Positions 56,839-64,000 of a stretch of 64,000 nucleotides of DNA are shown here, piece after piece. Every line of letters starts with the position of its first letter. Position 1 is the first letter of the stretch. The stretch lies in assembly GCF_000238795.1 (NCBI RefSeq), contig NZ_AFNK01000071.1:124001-188000 (forward strand), in the 5' to 3' direction. The notes under the pieces are model-generated. The model was not told the DNA's origin and did no database searches. It was given only the letters and a program-made list of their open reading frames with translations. The position numbers and the translations under genes are program-made. The DNA comes from Haemophilus sputorum CCUG 13788 (GTDB lineage: Bacteria > Pseudomonadota > Gammaproteobacteria > Enterobacterales > Pasteurellaceae).

Positions 56839-57474
56839 ATGAATCAAGCAAAACGTATTGAAATTTTAACTCGTTTACGTAACGAAAACCCACATCCAAC
56901 CACGGAACTCAATTTTTCAACCCCATTTGAATTGCTAATTGCCGTCATTCTTTCTGCACAAGCCACAGATAAAGGGGTCAATAAAGCAACTGATAAATTA
57001 TTCCCCGTAGCTAATACACCCGAGGCAATTTTAGCGCTCGGGGTAGATGGATTAAAAGAGTATATTAAAACTATCGGGTTATTTAATAGCAAAGCAGAAA
57101 ATATTATAAAGACGTGCCGAGATTTAGTAGAAAAACATCATAGTCAGGTGCCAGAAAATCGAGAAGCCCTTGAAGCGCTTGCAGGCGTGGGAAGAAAAAC
57201 GGCGAATGTGGTTCTAAATACAGCATTTGGTCATCCGACCATTGCAGTTGACACCCATATTTTTCGCGTTGCCAACCGTACAGGCTTTGCCCCAGGCAAA
57301 GATGTAGTTAAGGTTGAAGAAAAACTTAATAAAGTTGTACCCAGCGAATTTAAAGTCGATGTCCACCACTGGCTGATTCTTCATGGGCGTTATACTTGTA
57401 TTGCTCGCAAGCCACGCTGTGGTTCCTGCATTATTGAAGATTTATGCGAATATAAAGAAAAAACCGACTTTTAA
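56839..57474 (+). CDS. nth: Endonuclease III
   Basis: DNA glycosylase/AP lyase for oxidised pyrimidines. It has 211 aa. The helix-hairpin-helix motif LAGVGRKTANVVLNTAFG carries the catalytic lysine (K120), and the catalytic aspartate is in IAVDTHIFRV. The 4Fe-4S cluster cysteines follow the C-x6-C-x2-C-x5-C pattern (CIARKPRCGSCIIEDLC). Last gene of proB-yfcA-nth. Confidence 0.97.
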   Translation: MNQAKRIEILTRLRNENPHPTTELNFSTPFELLIAVILSAQATDKGVNKATDKLFPVANTPEAILALGVDGLKEYIKTIGLFNSKAENIIKTCRDLVEKHHSQVPENREALEALAGVGRKTANVVLNTAFGHPTIAVDTHIFRVANRTGFAPGKDVVKVEEKLNKVVPSEFKVDVHHWLILHGRYTCIARKPRCGSCIIEDLCEYKEKTDF

Positions 57475-57510
57475 TTCACTAAAAAATTGGTAAAACGCAC
57501 TCAAAAAACA

Positions 57511-57549
57511 ACCGCTTGTAGAATTTTTAATTTCTGCAGACGGTTTGTT
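57511..57549 (+). terminator. USS-derived hairpin after nth
   Basis: An exact USS (57511-57519) and a degenerate inverted copy (ACGGTTTGT, 57540-57548) with TAGAA/TTCTG between form an imperfect stem followed by TTATTT. It is the probable terminator of proB-yfcA-nth. Confidence 0.55.
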
Positions 57550-57604
57550 TATTTAGGGTTTGGCTGATAAAATCCAGCCCAAATACCGCTAATAAGGATA
57601 ATCC

Positions 57605-58909
57605 ATGTCAAATCAATCACTTCGCACCGCAAAAGGAGAACGTATTGCCATCGTTTCTGGCTTAAGAACGCCTTTTGCTCGTCGAGATACTGGCTTTAAA
57701 GATGCCTATGCCACCAGTCTTGGTACGATGGTGACCAATGAATTATTAAGTCGCACGGCACTTTCTCGCCAAGAAATCGATCAGTTAGTTTTTGCGCAAG
57801 TGATTCAACAACCCGATATTCCAAACCCTGCCCGTGAAATTGCATTAGCATTAAATATGCCGCAAATTCAAGCCTACAGTATTAGTAGCTCTTGCCTTTC
57901 AGGCTTGCAAGCAATTGTGAATGTGACCAACAGTATCTTAAGTGGCGCAAGTACAACCGGAATCGCAGGTGGTGCAGATTCCATTTCTAATGCGCCATTA
58001 AGCTTGAGCCCTCGCGTAATTTATAAGCTTAAGTCAATTTTTACTGCAGATACGCTAGAAGAAAAGTATCGCCGTTTTCGTCAATTTTCTTGGCGAGATC
58101 TTAAATTGCATGGCGTAAACCTTAAAGATTTCACTACACAAATGTCAGTTGCTGAACTTTCTGAGCAAATGGCACAACAGTATCAAATTAGCCGTGAAGC
58201 GCAAGATGAATACGCCCGCCATTCAAATGAAAAAGCATTGAATGCGTGGAAAGTTGGGCTATTAAAAGAAGAGGTAATGCAATCTTGCCCTCGTCCTTAT
58301 ACCGATTTTGTTGTTTCAGATACCCTAACAGCAGCAGCGGCTAAACCAGCGTATTATCAGCGTTTTTCTTCGCTTATCAATAAACCCTATGCCACAGTAA
58401 CAGAAGCAAATATGCCACAACCTACGGATGGCGCAGCTGCGGTGTTATTGATGAATGAAAGCAAAGCAAAAACCCTCGGTTACACCCCGCTTGGCTACAT
58501 TCGAAGTTATGCGATTACTGGTAACGATATTTGGCAAAATATGTTTGCGGGCGCGACAATTGCTTCTTCAAAAGCCTTAACTGGTGCAGGTTTGACTTTA
58601 AAAGATATGGATTTAATTGATATTCATGAAACCTCAGCAAGCCAGATGCTGATGAATATTCGACTGTTTGAAGATAATGATTTTGCAAAAAATCATCTAA
58701 ATCGCACCGCTTGTTTAGGTGAAATTGACCAAACTAAGCTCAATCATTTAGGTGGCTCCATTGCTTTTGGTAATCCACGCGCAGTAACCAGTTTGCGCAC
58801 CGTTATTCAATCACTTCATGCGTTAAAACGCCAAGGTGGGGGAATTTCTCTCGTAGCCTCAAGTGGTTTGGGCGGACAAGGTGCCGCAATGGTTTTAGAA
58901 ACAGAATAA
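57605..58909 (+). CDS. FadI-like thiolase with altered active site
   Basis: A 434-aa protein aligned end to end with FadI, the acetyl-CoA acyltransferase of beta-oxidation (IAIVSGLRTPFARRDTGF, AGGADSISNAPLSLS, LGGSIAFGNP, GGGISLVASSGLGGQGAAMVLE). The nucleophile Cys97 (SSSCLSG) and His341 (DIHETSAS) are kept. The GHP histidine is Asn390 (FGNPRA), and the second catalytic cysteine of the CxxGG motif is Ser420. HEAFAAQ is HETSASQ. The frame is complete with AAGGATAATCC before the ATG. It may bind acyl-CoA without normal thiolysis. Overlap of function with fadJ is implied by 12-bp spacing. Confidence 0.8.
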   Translation: MSNQSLRTAKGERIAIVSGLRTPFARRDTGFKDAYATSLGTMVTNELLSRTALSRQEIDQLVFAQVIQQPDIPNPAREIALALNMPQIQAYSISSSCLSGLQAIVNVTNSILSGASTTGIAGGADSISNAPLSLSPRVIYKLKSIFTADTLEEKYRRFRQFSWRDLKLHGVNLKDFTTQMSVAELSEQMAQQYQISREAQDEYARHSNEKALNAWKVGLLKEEVMQSCPRPYTDFVVSDTLTAAAAKPAYYQRFSSLINKPYATVTEANMPQPTDGAAAVLLMNESKAKTLGYTPLGYIRSYAITGNDIWQNMFAGATIASSKALTGAGLTLKDMDLIDIHETSASQMLMNIRLFEDNDFAKNHLNRTACLGEIDQTKLNHLGGSIAFGNPRAVTSLRTVIQSLHALKRQGGGISLVASSGLGGQGAAMVLETE

Positions 58910-58921
58910 GCAGGCGTAACA

Positions 58922-61039
58922 ATGACAGAACAACTTTCTCCAGAAAATAGCTTTCATTTTGAAATAGATGAAAATCAAATTGCCTTAATTCGAATTCGTA
59001 CGCCAAATGCTGAAGCCAACTGGTTATCGCTTAATTTTATTAGCGAACTGCGTTATTTAATTGGCAAGATTTTATATACACAGGCAAAGGGCGTTATTTT
59101 CTATTCCGACTGCCCTAATACATTTATTCAAGGCCTCAAGCCAAGTCTATTGCAAGAATATAGCGAAGCACAACTATTAAGCTTTTCAGAAGATGCTCAA
59201 AATTTAATGCGCGAACTGAATATGCTGAAAGTACCCGTTATTGCTGCGATTGAAGGCAACTGCTTTGGTGTAGGGCTCGAACTCGCTTTAGCCTGCGATT
59301 ACCGCATTGCTGCGGAATCGGTGCACACACAGTTTGCTATGCCACAAGTGCGCTCAGGCTTACTCCCGTTTGCGGGAGGGACACAACGCCTACCGCGTTT
59401 AATTGGCTTATGGCAAGCGGCAAATTTATTGCTTACAGGCGAAAAAATTAACACTGAGCGCGCATTAAAGCTTTCGCTTATCGATCAAATTGTGCCTTCG
59501 CCACAGTTATTGCCAATCGCTTATCAATTACTGTTAAATAAACAAGTCAAAAAAGCAGATCCAAAGAAAACGCGAACCTGGATACAACAATGGCGTAAAC
59601 AGTTAGAAGGCAATACATTTCTGCGAAATAAATTATTAGATCGCATCGAAAACCAAACCTGGCAGAAAACCTTTGGGCACTACCCTGCAATTACTGAATT
59701 GCTAGAATTACTTAAAGAGCCGCACTTTAGAGCGGGGTTAAAACTTGAGCAAGTGGCTTTTGCTAAATTGCTGCATTCTAACACCTCTAAAGTGTTGATT
59801 GATTTACAGCGCACCGAACGTTTAATGCGAGATAAATACCGCATTCGAGGTAACGTGCGAGATGTTTCGTTAGTAACTATCCTTGGTTCAGGTTATATTG
59901 GTGCAGATATTGCCTATTTAACGGCATTTAATGCTAAAATCCCAGTGCGTATCAAGGATATTCATCCATCGGAAATTCAAAAAGCGTTACAGAAAAGTTA
60001 TGCATTGATGCAACAAGCGGTCAAAAATCAGCAGTTATCTGCAGGTGAAATGCTGCAACGCATGAATCTCATTACTGGGGGAGAACGTTTAGTTGGTGCA
60101 AAATCAACAGATTTTGTCATTCAAACGGTTTATGAAAATCTGCCGCTTAAACAGCAGCTTATTAAAGAAAGTGAATCGTATTACAGTGAACAGACTATTT
60201 TAGCCACGAATACCTCAACCTTCCGCATTGCGGAAATTGCAAAAGTTGCTGAACGTCCACAAAATGTAATTGGCTTTCATTACTTTAGCCCAGTAATTAA
60301 ACAGAAAATGGTGGAAATTATTCCCCATGAAAGCACTTGCGAACATACGATAGCGACAGCAATTCACTTTGCCATTCAACAAGGCAAAATTCCGCTACTC
60401 GTTTCAGATTCGCCAGGCGGTTTTATCAATCGTTTGTTAATGCCATTTTTAAACGAAGCCATTCATTGCTTAGTTGAAGGTGAATCTATCGAATTTATTG
60501 ACCGAGCATTACAAGAATTCGGTTTTGAAATTGGGCCTTTAGCCATGATTGATGAAATGGGGCTAGATATTTTAACACGCGCAACGCCTACATTAGCAGC
60601 CTCTCTCGGGCAACGTTTTGATTTGCCAGATGAAGTAGATTTATTGATTCGTAACGAACGTAAAGGGCTGAAAAATAAACGTGGGTTCTATCTTTATGAT
60701 CGATATAATGAGCGTGTGCAAGAAGATAAAAGTATTTATCATGTCATGGAAACTATCGCGCGTAATGATTTAGAAGCCGAAGAAATTGTTCGCCGTTGCT
60801 TGCTGAGAATGCTTAACGAAGCAGCATGGTGTTTACAAGATAATGTGATTCAATCTAAAGAAGAAGGTAACGTTGCCTCAGTATTAGGTATCGGTTTTCC
60901 TGAATTTTTAGGAGGCATTTATGCTTATATGGATCACATTGGTACGAAAGAAATTGTGCATCAATTAAAACTGCACAGCCAACAATATGGCGCACGTTTT
61001 GCTCCTTGTGACTGGCTCATTGAGCAAGCTAAAGGCTAA
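58922..61039 (+). CDS. FadJ-like bifunctional enoyl-CoA hydratase/3-hydroxyacyl-CoA dehydrogenase, hydratase site altered
   Basis: A 705-aa protein of FadJ layout. The N-terminal crotonase domain (about 10-195) has one expected glutamate (Glu120, GVGLELALAC). The second catalytic glutamate is Gln142 (AMPQVRSGLLPF), the oxyanion-hole AGADI is QGLKP, and the GGG glycine is Val117. The dehydrogenase domain (from about 318) looks intact: GSGYIGADIAYLTA NAD fold, TNTST, GFHYFSP with its histidine, EIIPH glutamate and GGFINRLLMPFLNEA. A C-terminal repeat (CLLRMLNEAAWCLQD, GIGFPEFLGGIYAY) follows. It forms an operon with the thiolase. An exact USS lies at 60013. Confidence 0.82.
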   Translation: MTEQLSPENSFHFEIDENQIALIRIRTPNAEANWLSLNFISELRYLIGKILYTQAKGVIFYSDCPNTFIQGLKPSLLQEYSEAQLLSFSEDAQNLMRELNMLKVPVIAAIEGNCFGVGLELALACDYRIAAESVHTQFAMPQVRSGLLPFAGGTQRLPRLIGLWQAANLLLTGEKINTERALKLSLIDQIVPSPQLLPIAYQLLLNKQVKKADPKKTRTWIQQWRKQLEGNTFLRNKLLDRIENQTWQKTFGHYPAITELLELLKEPHFRAGLKLEQVAFAKLLHSNTSKVLIDLQRTERLMRDKYRIRGNVRDVSLVTILGSGYIGADIAYLTAFNAKIPVRIKDIHPSEIQKALQKSYALMQQAVKNQQLSAGEMLQRMNLITGGERLVGAKSTDFVIQTVYENLPLKQQLIKESESYYSEQTILATNTSTFRIAEIAKVAERPQNVIGFHYFSPVIKQKMVEIIPHESTCEHTIATAIHFAIQQGKIPLLVSDSPGGFINRLLMPFLNEAIHCLVEGESIEFIDRALQEFGFEIGPLAMIDEMGLDILTRATPTLAASLGQRFDLPDEVDLLIRNERKGLKNKRGFYLYDRYNERVQEDKSIYHVMETIARNDLEAEEIVRRCLLRMLNEAAWCLQDNVIQSKEEGNVASVLGIGFPEFLGGIYAYMDHIGTKEIVHQLKLHSQQYGARFAPCDWLIEQAKG

Positions 61040-61097
61040 ACAAGCGGTCATATTTTAATAAAATTTTACTTATTTTCTTAACTTCATAAGGACTTAT

Positions 61098-62507
61098 ATG
61101 AAAAAATCGACAATTGCCATTTCACTTGTAGCAGCACTTGGTGTAGCCGCAGTCGGCGGTGCGTGGTTTACCGGTTCTCAAATTGAACAACGTTACGCGC
61201 AACTGATTGAAAACTCAAATAAAGAGCTCAAGTTACTTGCTCAATACAATATTGAAAACGCGCAAATTAAGGATGTTGTATTAACAAAAGGCTTTTTTAG
61301 CTCTGATGTTACCTATACCGTAGAAGGCACCTATGATGGCGAAACTTACCAATTTAGTGGTAAAGATAAACTCCATCACGGGCCTTTCCCATTAAATCGC
61401 TTAGCTAAACTAGATTTAGCCCCAGTATTATTCAGTGCAGAAAACCATATTTTTGCCGCAAATGAGGAAACTAAAACTTTATTTGGTCAAAAAGAATTAA
61501 TTTCAGGCACAACCGATGTTGGCTATGATGGTACACCAAATAGTCATTATGTTATTGCGCCAATCAATACTTCAACTATTTCTAGCTCAGAAATCAAGGT
61601 AAGTGGTAATTTCTCTAATACCTCAAAACAAAGTATTCAGGCAGATAAAATCAAAATTGGAACAGATGAAGAGAACTCTATCATTTCAGGTCTCCACTAC
61701 TCTGCAGATTTTACCTCAAATAGTACTTATCCTCGTCTGACCGGCATTGGTCCTTATTCTTTAAACATTGATAATCTAACTATCAATGGTAAAGGTACTG
61801 TTTTAGTTGCTGATCAGATCCGTATAAAAGGCGATAGCCAAGTTAAGAATGATCGCGTTGATGGGACTATGGACCTTCAACTTGATGCTAAATTCGGCAC
61901 AAATGCGAATAATTTAGTGAAAGTTGGACAATTCCATTCAGATTTAGCAATGAACCTAGATGCGAAAACATTGGAAGAATTTTCTGCGGTCATTGAACAG
62001 AAAAAAAACATGACAGAAGAAGATTCTATCGCGATACTAGAAAAAGAGGCAGACCTTCTTTACCATGCTCCAGTATTTAAACTTAATGATTTCTCTTTAA
62101 CTAATGAAAAAGGAAAACAGCAATTAACCGTAGATATTAGTCTCAAGCCATTTAAACCTGAAGATGTTGCGCAAAGCCAGACTATCTCAGAAACATTCAA
62201 AATCTTTAATCCATCAAAAATTGAGCTCAAAATTGATTTAAGTTCGCTAGAACAGATTCTGTCCCAAGCAGCTAAATTTGATGAAGGTGCAAAATCAGAA
62301 GAGTTAGTAAAAGAACAGATAGAACAAATTCGCCAAAATGCTGAACAGTCAGGCCTTTTATCAAAAGATGGTAAACAGATTCACGGATTACTTGAAGTGC
62401 GTGATGATCAAAAAATGTACTTCAATGGTGAAGCCGTTTCTGAAGAGCAATTACAAACTGCAATGTTAGCAATTATGTTTAGTGGCATGTCAATTTTTGG
62501 TCACTAA
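61098..62507 (+). CDS. YdgA/DUF945 family protein
   Basis: A 469-aa envelope protein of the YdgA-like family (DUF945). One N-terminal hydrophobic segment (MKKSTIAISLVAALGVAAVGGAWFTG) acts as signal or anchor. It is followed by the family start GSQIEQRYAQLIE, the FSSDVTYTVE strand and a long beta-rich body. The C-terminal third is helical and charged (EELVKEQIEQIRQNAEQSGLL). Function is unknown; E. coli YdgA has been linked to swarming. An exact USS lies 50 bp upstream (61040). Single-gene unit. Confidence 0.85.
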   Translation: MKKSTIAISLVAALGVAAVGGAWFTGSQIEQRYAQLIENSNKELKLLAQYNIENAQIKDVVLTKGFFSSDVTYTVEGTYDGETYQFSGKDKLHHGPFPLNRLAKLDLAPVLFSAENHIFAANEETKTLFGQKELISGTTDVGYDGTPNSHYVIAPINTSTISSSEIKVSGNFSNTSKQSIQADKIKIGTDEENSIISGLHYSADFTSNSTYPRLTGIGPYSLNIDNLTINGKGTVLVADQIRIKGDSQVKNDRVDGTMDLQLDAKFGTNANNLVKVGQFHSDLAMNLDAKTLEEFSAVIEQKKNMTEEDSIAILEKEADLLYHAPVFKLNDFSLTNEKGKQQLTVDISLKPFKPEDVAQSQTISETFKIFNPSKIELKIDLSSLEQILSQAAKFDEGAKSEELVKEQIEQIRQNAEQSGLLSKDGKQIHGLLEVRDDQKMYFNGEAVSEEQLQTAMLAIMFSGMSIFGH

Positions 62508-62524
62508 TCTCTCGCTTTTTATAC

Positions 62525-62553
62525 AAACCTAGCACCTGTGCTAGGTTTTTTTT
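62525..62553 (+). terminator. Terminator of the YdgA-family gene
   Basis: A perfect 11-bp stem AAACCTAGCAC/GTGCTAGGTTT with a 2-nt centre is followed by TTTTT. An exact USS (62575-62583) lies beyond. Confidence 0.9.
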
Positions 62554-62598
62554 GCAAAATTTTCTTTAAAAACGACCGCTTGTTTGAAAGATTCTTTC

Positions 62599-62645
62599 TT
62601 GTATCTCTTTCTCAATAATAGTAAGATAAATGAGAATTATTTCAT
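62599..62645 (+). promoter_or_regulatory. efeO promoter with overlapping Fur-like box
   Basis: A -35 TTGTAT (62599-62604) and -10 TAAGAT (62622-62627) are 17 bp apart. Immediately downstream TGAGAATTATTTCAT (62631-62645) resembles the Fur core TGATAATNATTATCA, with 6 of 7 bases in the first half. Fur repression fits an iron-uptake gene. Binding is inferred. Confidence 0.6.
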
Positions 62646-62666
62646 TTATACACACTAGGAGTTTGT

Positions 62667-63515
62667 ATGCGTATTAAATCACTAGCATTTGCCATTTCAA
62701 CTGCCCTTTTCATAGTAAATAGCGCTTCTGCCGCTCAACCATTTCAAAAAGAAACTGATGCTTATAAACAATTTGTGATTGAGCAAATCGATCACTTAGA
62801 AGCAGATACACAAAAATTTGTGGCAGCATTAAAAGCAGGTAATGTGGAAGAAGCAAAAAGAATCTACCCGCTTGCCCGTATGTACTATGAGCGTTCTGAG
62901 CCTATTGCAGAAAGCTTTGGTGAATTAGACCCACGCATTGATGCTCGTCTTGCCGATCTTCAAGAAGATGCAAAAAGCAACAACAAGCCAAGTGATGAAA
63001 AAACCGTTGAAAACGAATGGACTGGTTTCCATAAAATTGAAAAAATCTTATGGACTGAAAACACTACCAAAGGAACAGAAGCTGTTGCTGATCAACTGTT
63101 AAAAGATGTAAAAGAATTACGCGCAAAAATCCCAACGACAGAGGTGACTGCAGAATTGATGGTCACAGGTGCCGTTGACCTACTTAATGAAGTTTCAACC
63201 AGTAAAATTACTGGTGAAGAAGACATCTTCTCTAGAACCGACCTCTACGATTTTAAAGCCAACATTGAAGGGGCTGAAAAAATCTTTGCCTTACTCAAAC
63301 CAACCATCGTTCAAAAAGATGCTAAATTAGCTAAAGATATTGAATCAAAATTTGCTCATGTGAATACGCTTTTAGCTAAATATAACCAATCTAAAGATGG
63401 TTATCACTACGTTGGTTATGACAAACTTACCCAAGCGGATACTAAAGCACTAGCTGAAGCGGTAAACAAATTAGGTGAACCACTTTCTCAAATGGGTATT
63501 ATTTTAGGTAAATAA
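62667..63515 (+). CDS. efeO: Iron uptake protein EfeO/EfeM (M75 imelysin domain only)
   Basis: Periplasmic component of the Efe ferrous-iron system. The 282-aa product has a Sec signal (about residues 1-22, ending SASA) and one helical M75 domain with the HxxE metal motif (His122-Glu125 in GFHKIEKILW), ELDPRID and the second repeat DLYDFKANIEGAEKIF. The N-terminal cupredoxin domain of E. coli EfeO is missing, so this is the short, EfeM-like form. It precedes efeB by 14 bp. TAGGAG is the ribosome-binding site. Confidence 0.9.
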   Translation: MRIKSLAFAISTALFIVNSASAAQPFQKETDAYKQFVIEQIDHLEADTQKFVAALKAGNVEEAKRIYPLARMYYERSEPIAESFGELDPRIDARLADLQEDAKSNNKPSDEKTVENEWTGFHKIEKILWTENTTKGTEAVADQLLKDVKELRAKIPTTEVTAELMVTGAVDLLNEVSTSKITGEEDIFSRTDLYDFKANIEGAEKIFALLKPTIVQKDAKLAKDIESKFAHVNTLLAKYNQSKDGYHYVGYDKLTQADTKALAEAVNKLGEPLSQMGIILGK

Positions 63516-63529
63516 TCGAGGCAAAAATA

Positions 63530-64000
63530 ATGAAAAAACAAGATTCACAACTTCGTGGGCGTCGTGATTTCATTAAGCAAGCTGGATTTCTTGGTGCCGG
63601 ACTTCTTGCCGGCACTTCAAGCCTTCCTGCGGTGGCACAAACCACCGCCTCTTCTGCTTCCTCTGCTTGCAATCATGACCATCAACAAACGCCATTTTTT
63701 GGCACTCACCAAGCTGGTATCACTACGCCTGCACAAAAACATATCTATTTTATGGTGTTGGATTTACACAGCCAAGACATCAATGAAATTAAAGAAATGT
63801 TCCAAACTTGGACAAAATACAGTCAAAAACTTACCAAAGGTGAAATGGTAGAAGGTTATAGTGAAAATGGCTATATTCCGCCAAAAGATACGGGTGAAGC
63901 AGAAGATCTCCCAACCTACAATCTGACGCTGACCTTTGGGGTTAGCCCAAGTTTCTTCAAAAAATTAAATATCGAAAAATTCTGCCCACCAGAATTAGTC
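63530..64000 (+). CDS. efeB: Tat-exported DyP-type haem peroxidase EfeB (partial)
   Basis: The first 157 codons of EfeB; the frame is open to the window edge. The N-terminus is a twin-arginine signal (MKKQDSQLRGRRDFIKQAGF then LGAGLLAGTSS), so the protein is exported folded with haem. The mature part has THQAGITTPAQKHIYFMVLDL, PPKDTGEAEDLPTYNLTLTFGVSPSFFKKL, typical of YcdB/EfeB. It should work with EfeO and an EfeU permease, which would lie beyond the window. A CGAGGC ribosome-binding site precedes the start. Confidence 0.92.
   Translation, partial: MKKQDSQLRGRRDFIKQAGFLGAGLLAGTSSLPAVAQTTASSASSACNHDHQQTPFFGTHQAGITTPAQKHIYFMVLDLHSQDINEIKEMFQTWTKYSQKLTKGEMVEGYSENGYIPPKDTGEAEDLPTYNLTLTFGVSPSFFKKLNIEKFCPPELV

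Noticed and set aside
63555-63851. Plus-strand frame of 98 codons at the right edge
   Set aside because: It is an alternative frame inside efeB, whose Tat signal and family motifs fit the frame from 63530.

Overview
The window is chromosomal DNA of a Pasteurellaceae bacterium (Haemophilus/Actinobacillus type). It is AT-rich, and its gene groups are those of the family: afuABC, leuS-lptE-holA, molBCA with a 69-aa molbindin, pilABCD with a competence-type CRP-S site, and nfsA-rimK. Uptake signal sequences (USS) are frequent. I count at least 20 exact copies of ACAAGCGGT or its complement, against four exact copies of AAGTGCGGT. The first is the dialect known from the Actinobacillus pleuropneumoniae/Mannheimia/H. 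ducreyi branch, the second that of H. influenzae. I leave the species open. I see no phage, CRISPR, rRNA operon or intact insertion sequence; the only mobile DNA is a degraded element.

Layout. 1-3.7 kb: end of the TCA block sucA(partial)-sucB-sucC-sucD, then a 250-bp insertion-sequence remnant and tRNA-Gly/tRNA-Cys. 4.4-8.5 kb: afuABC importer. 8.7-13.5 kb (minus): mnmC-rnhA, cvpA-purF behind a PUR box, and an unlisted 26-codon membrane peptide gene. 13.6-19.4 kb: hemA, divergent leuS-lptE-holA. 19.4-22.5 kb (minus): purR-dedA and gdhA. 22.8-29.2 kb: an unknown lipoprotein, bamE, ndpA, a phosphoethanolamine transferase, pyrH, and two tandem paralogous lipoproteins. 29.3-33.2 kb: frr and the molybdate/tungstate locus molBCA-mop, with ModE-like palindromes before molB and mop. 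33.3-40 kb (minus): nfsA-rimK, trpR-mtgA, lolA, lysS, rng. 40.2-45.1 kb: ycaO, cmoB, an NlpC/P60 peptidase, udk-dcd. 45.2-48.1 kb (minus): a CjaA-like amino-acid importer. 48.2-52.8 kb (minus): coaE-yacG and pilABCD. 53-57.5 kb: radA, folA (minus), proB-yfcA-nth. 57.6-61 kb: a fadI/fadJ-like pair with several replaced catalytic residues. 61.1-64 kb: a YdgA-family protein and the start of an efeO-efeB iron locus with a Fur-like box.

Connections. PurR (20.0-21.0 kb) very likely represses cvpA-purF through the PUR box at 10761-10776. The CRP-S site at 52895-52916 ties pilABCD to the Sxy/CRP competence regulon, which fits the dense USS. Inverted USS pairs lie between many genes and probably serve as transcription terminators; several also create false upstream start codons (afuB, trpR). 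The most unusual coding feature is the fadI/fadJ pair: both frames are fully open, but the thiolase has lost its GHP histidine and second catalytic cysteine, and the hydratase domain has lost a catalytic glutamate and its oxyanion-hole motif, while the dehydrogenase domain looks intact.
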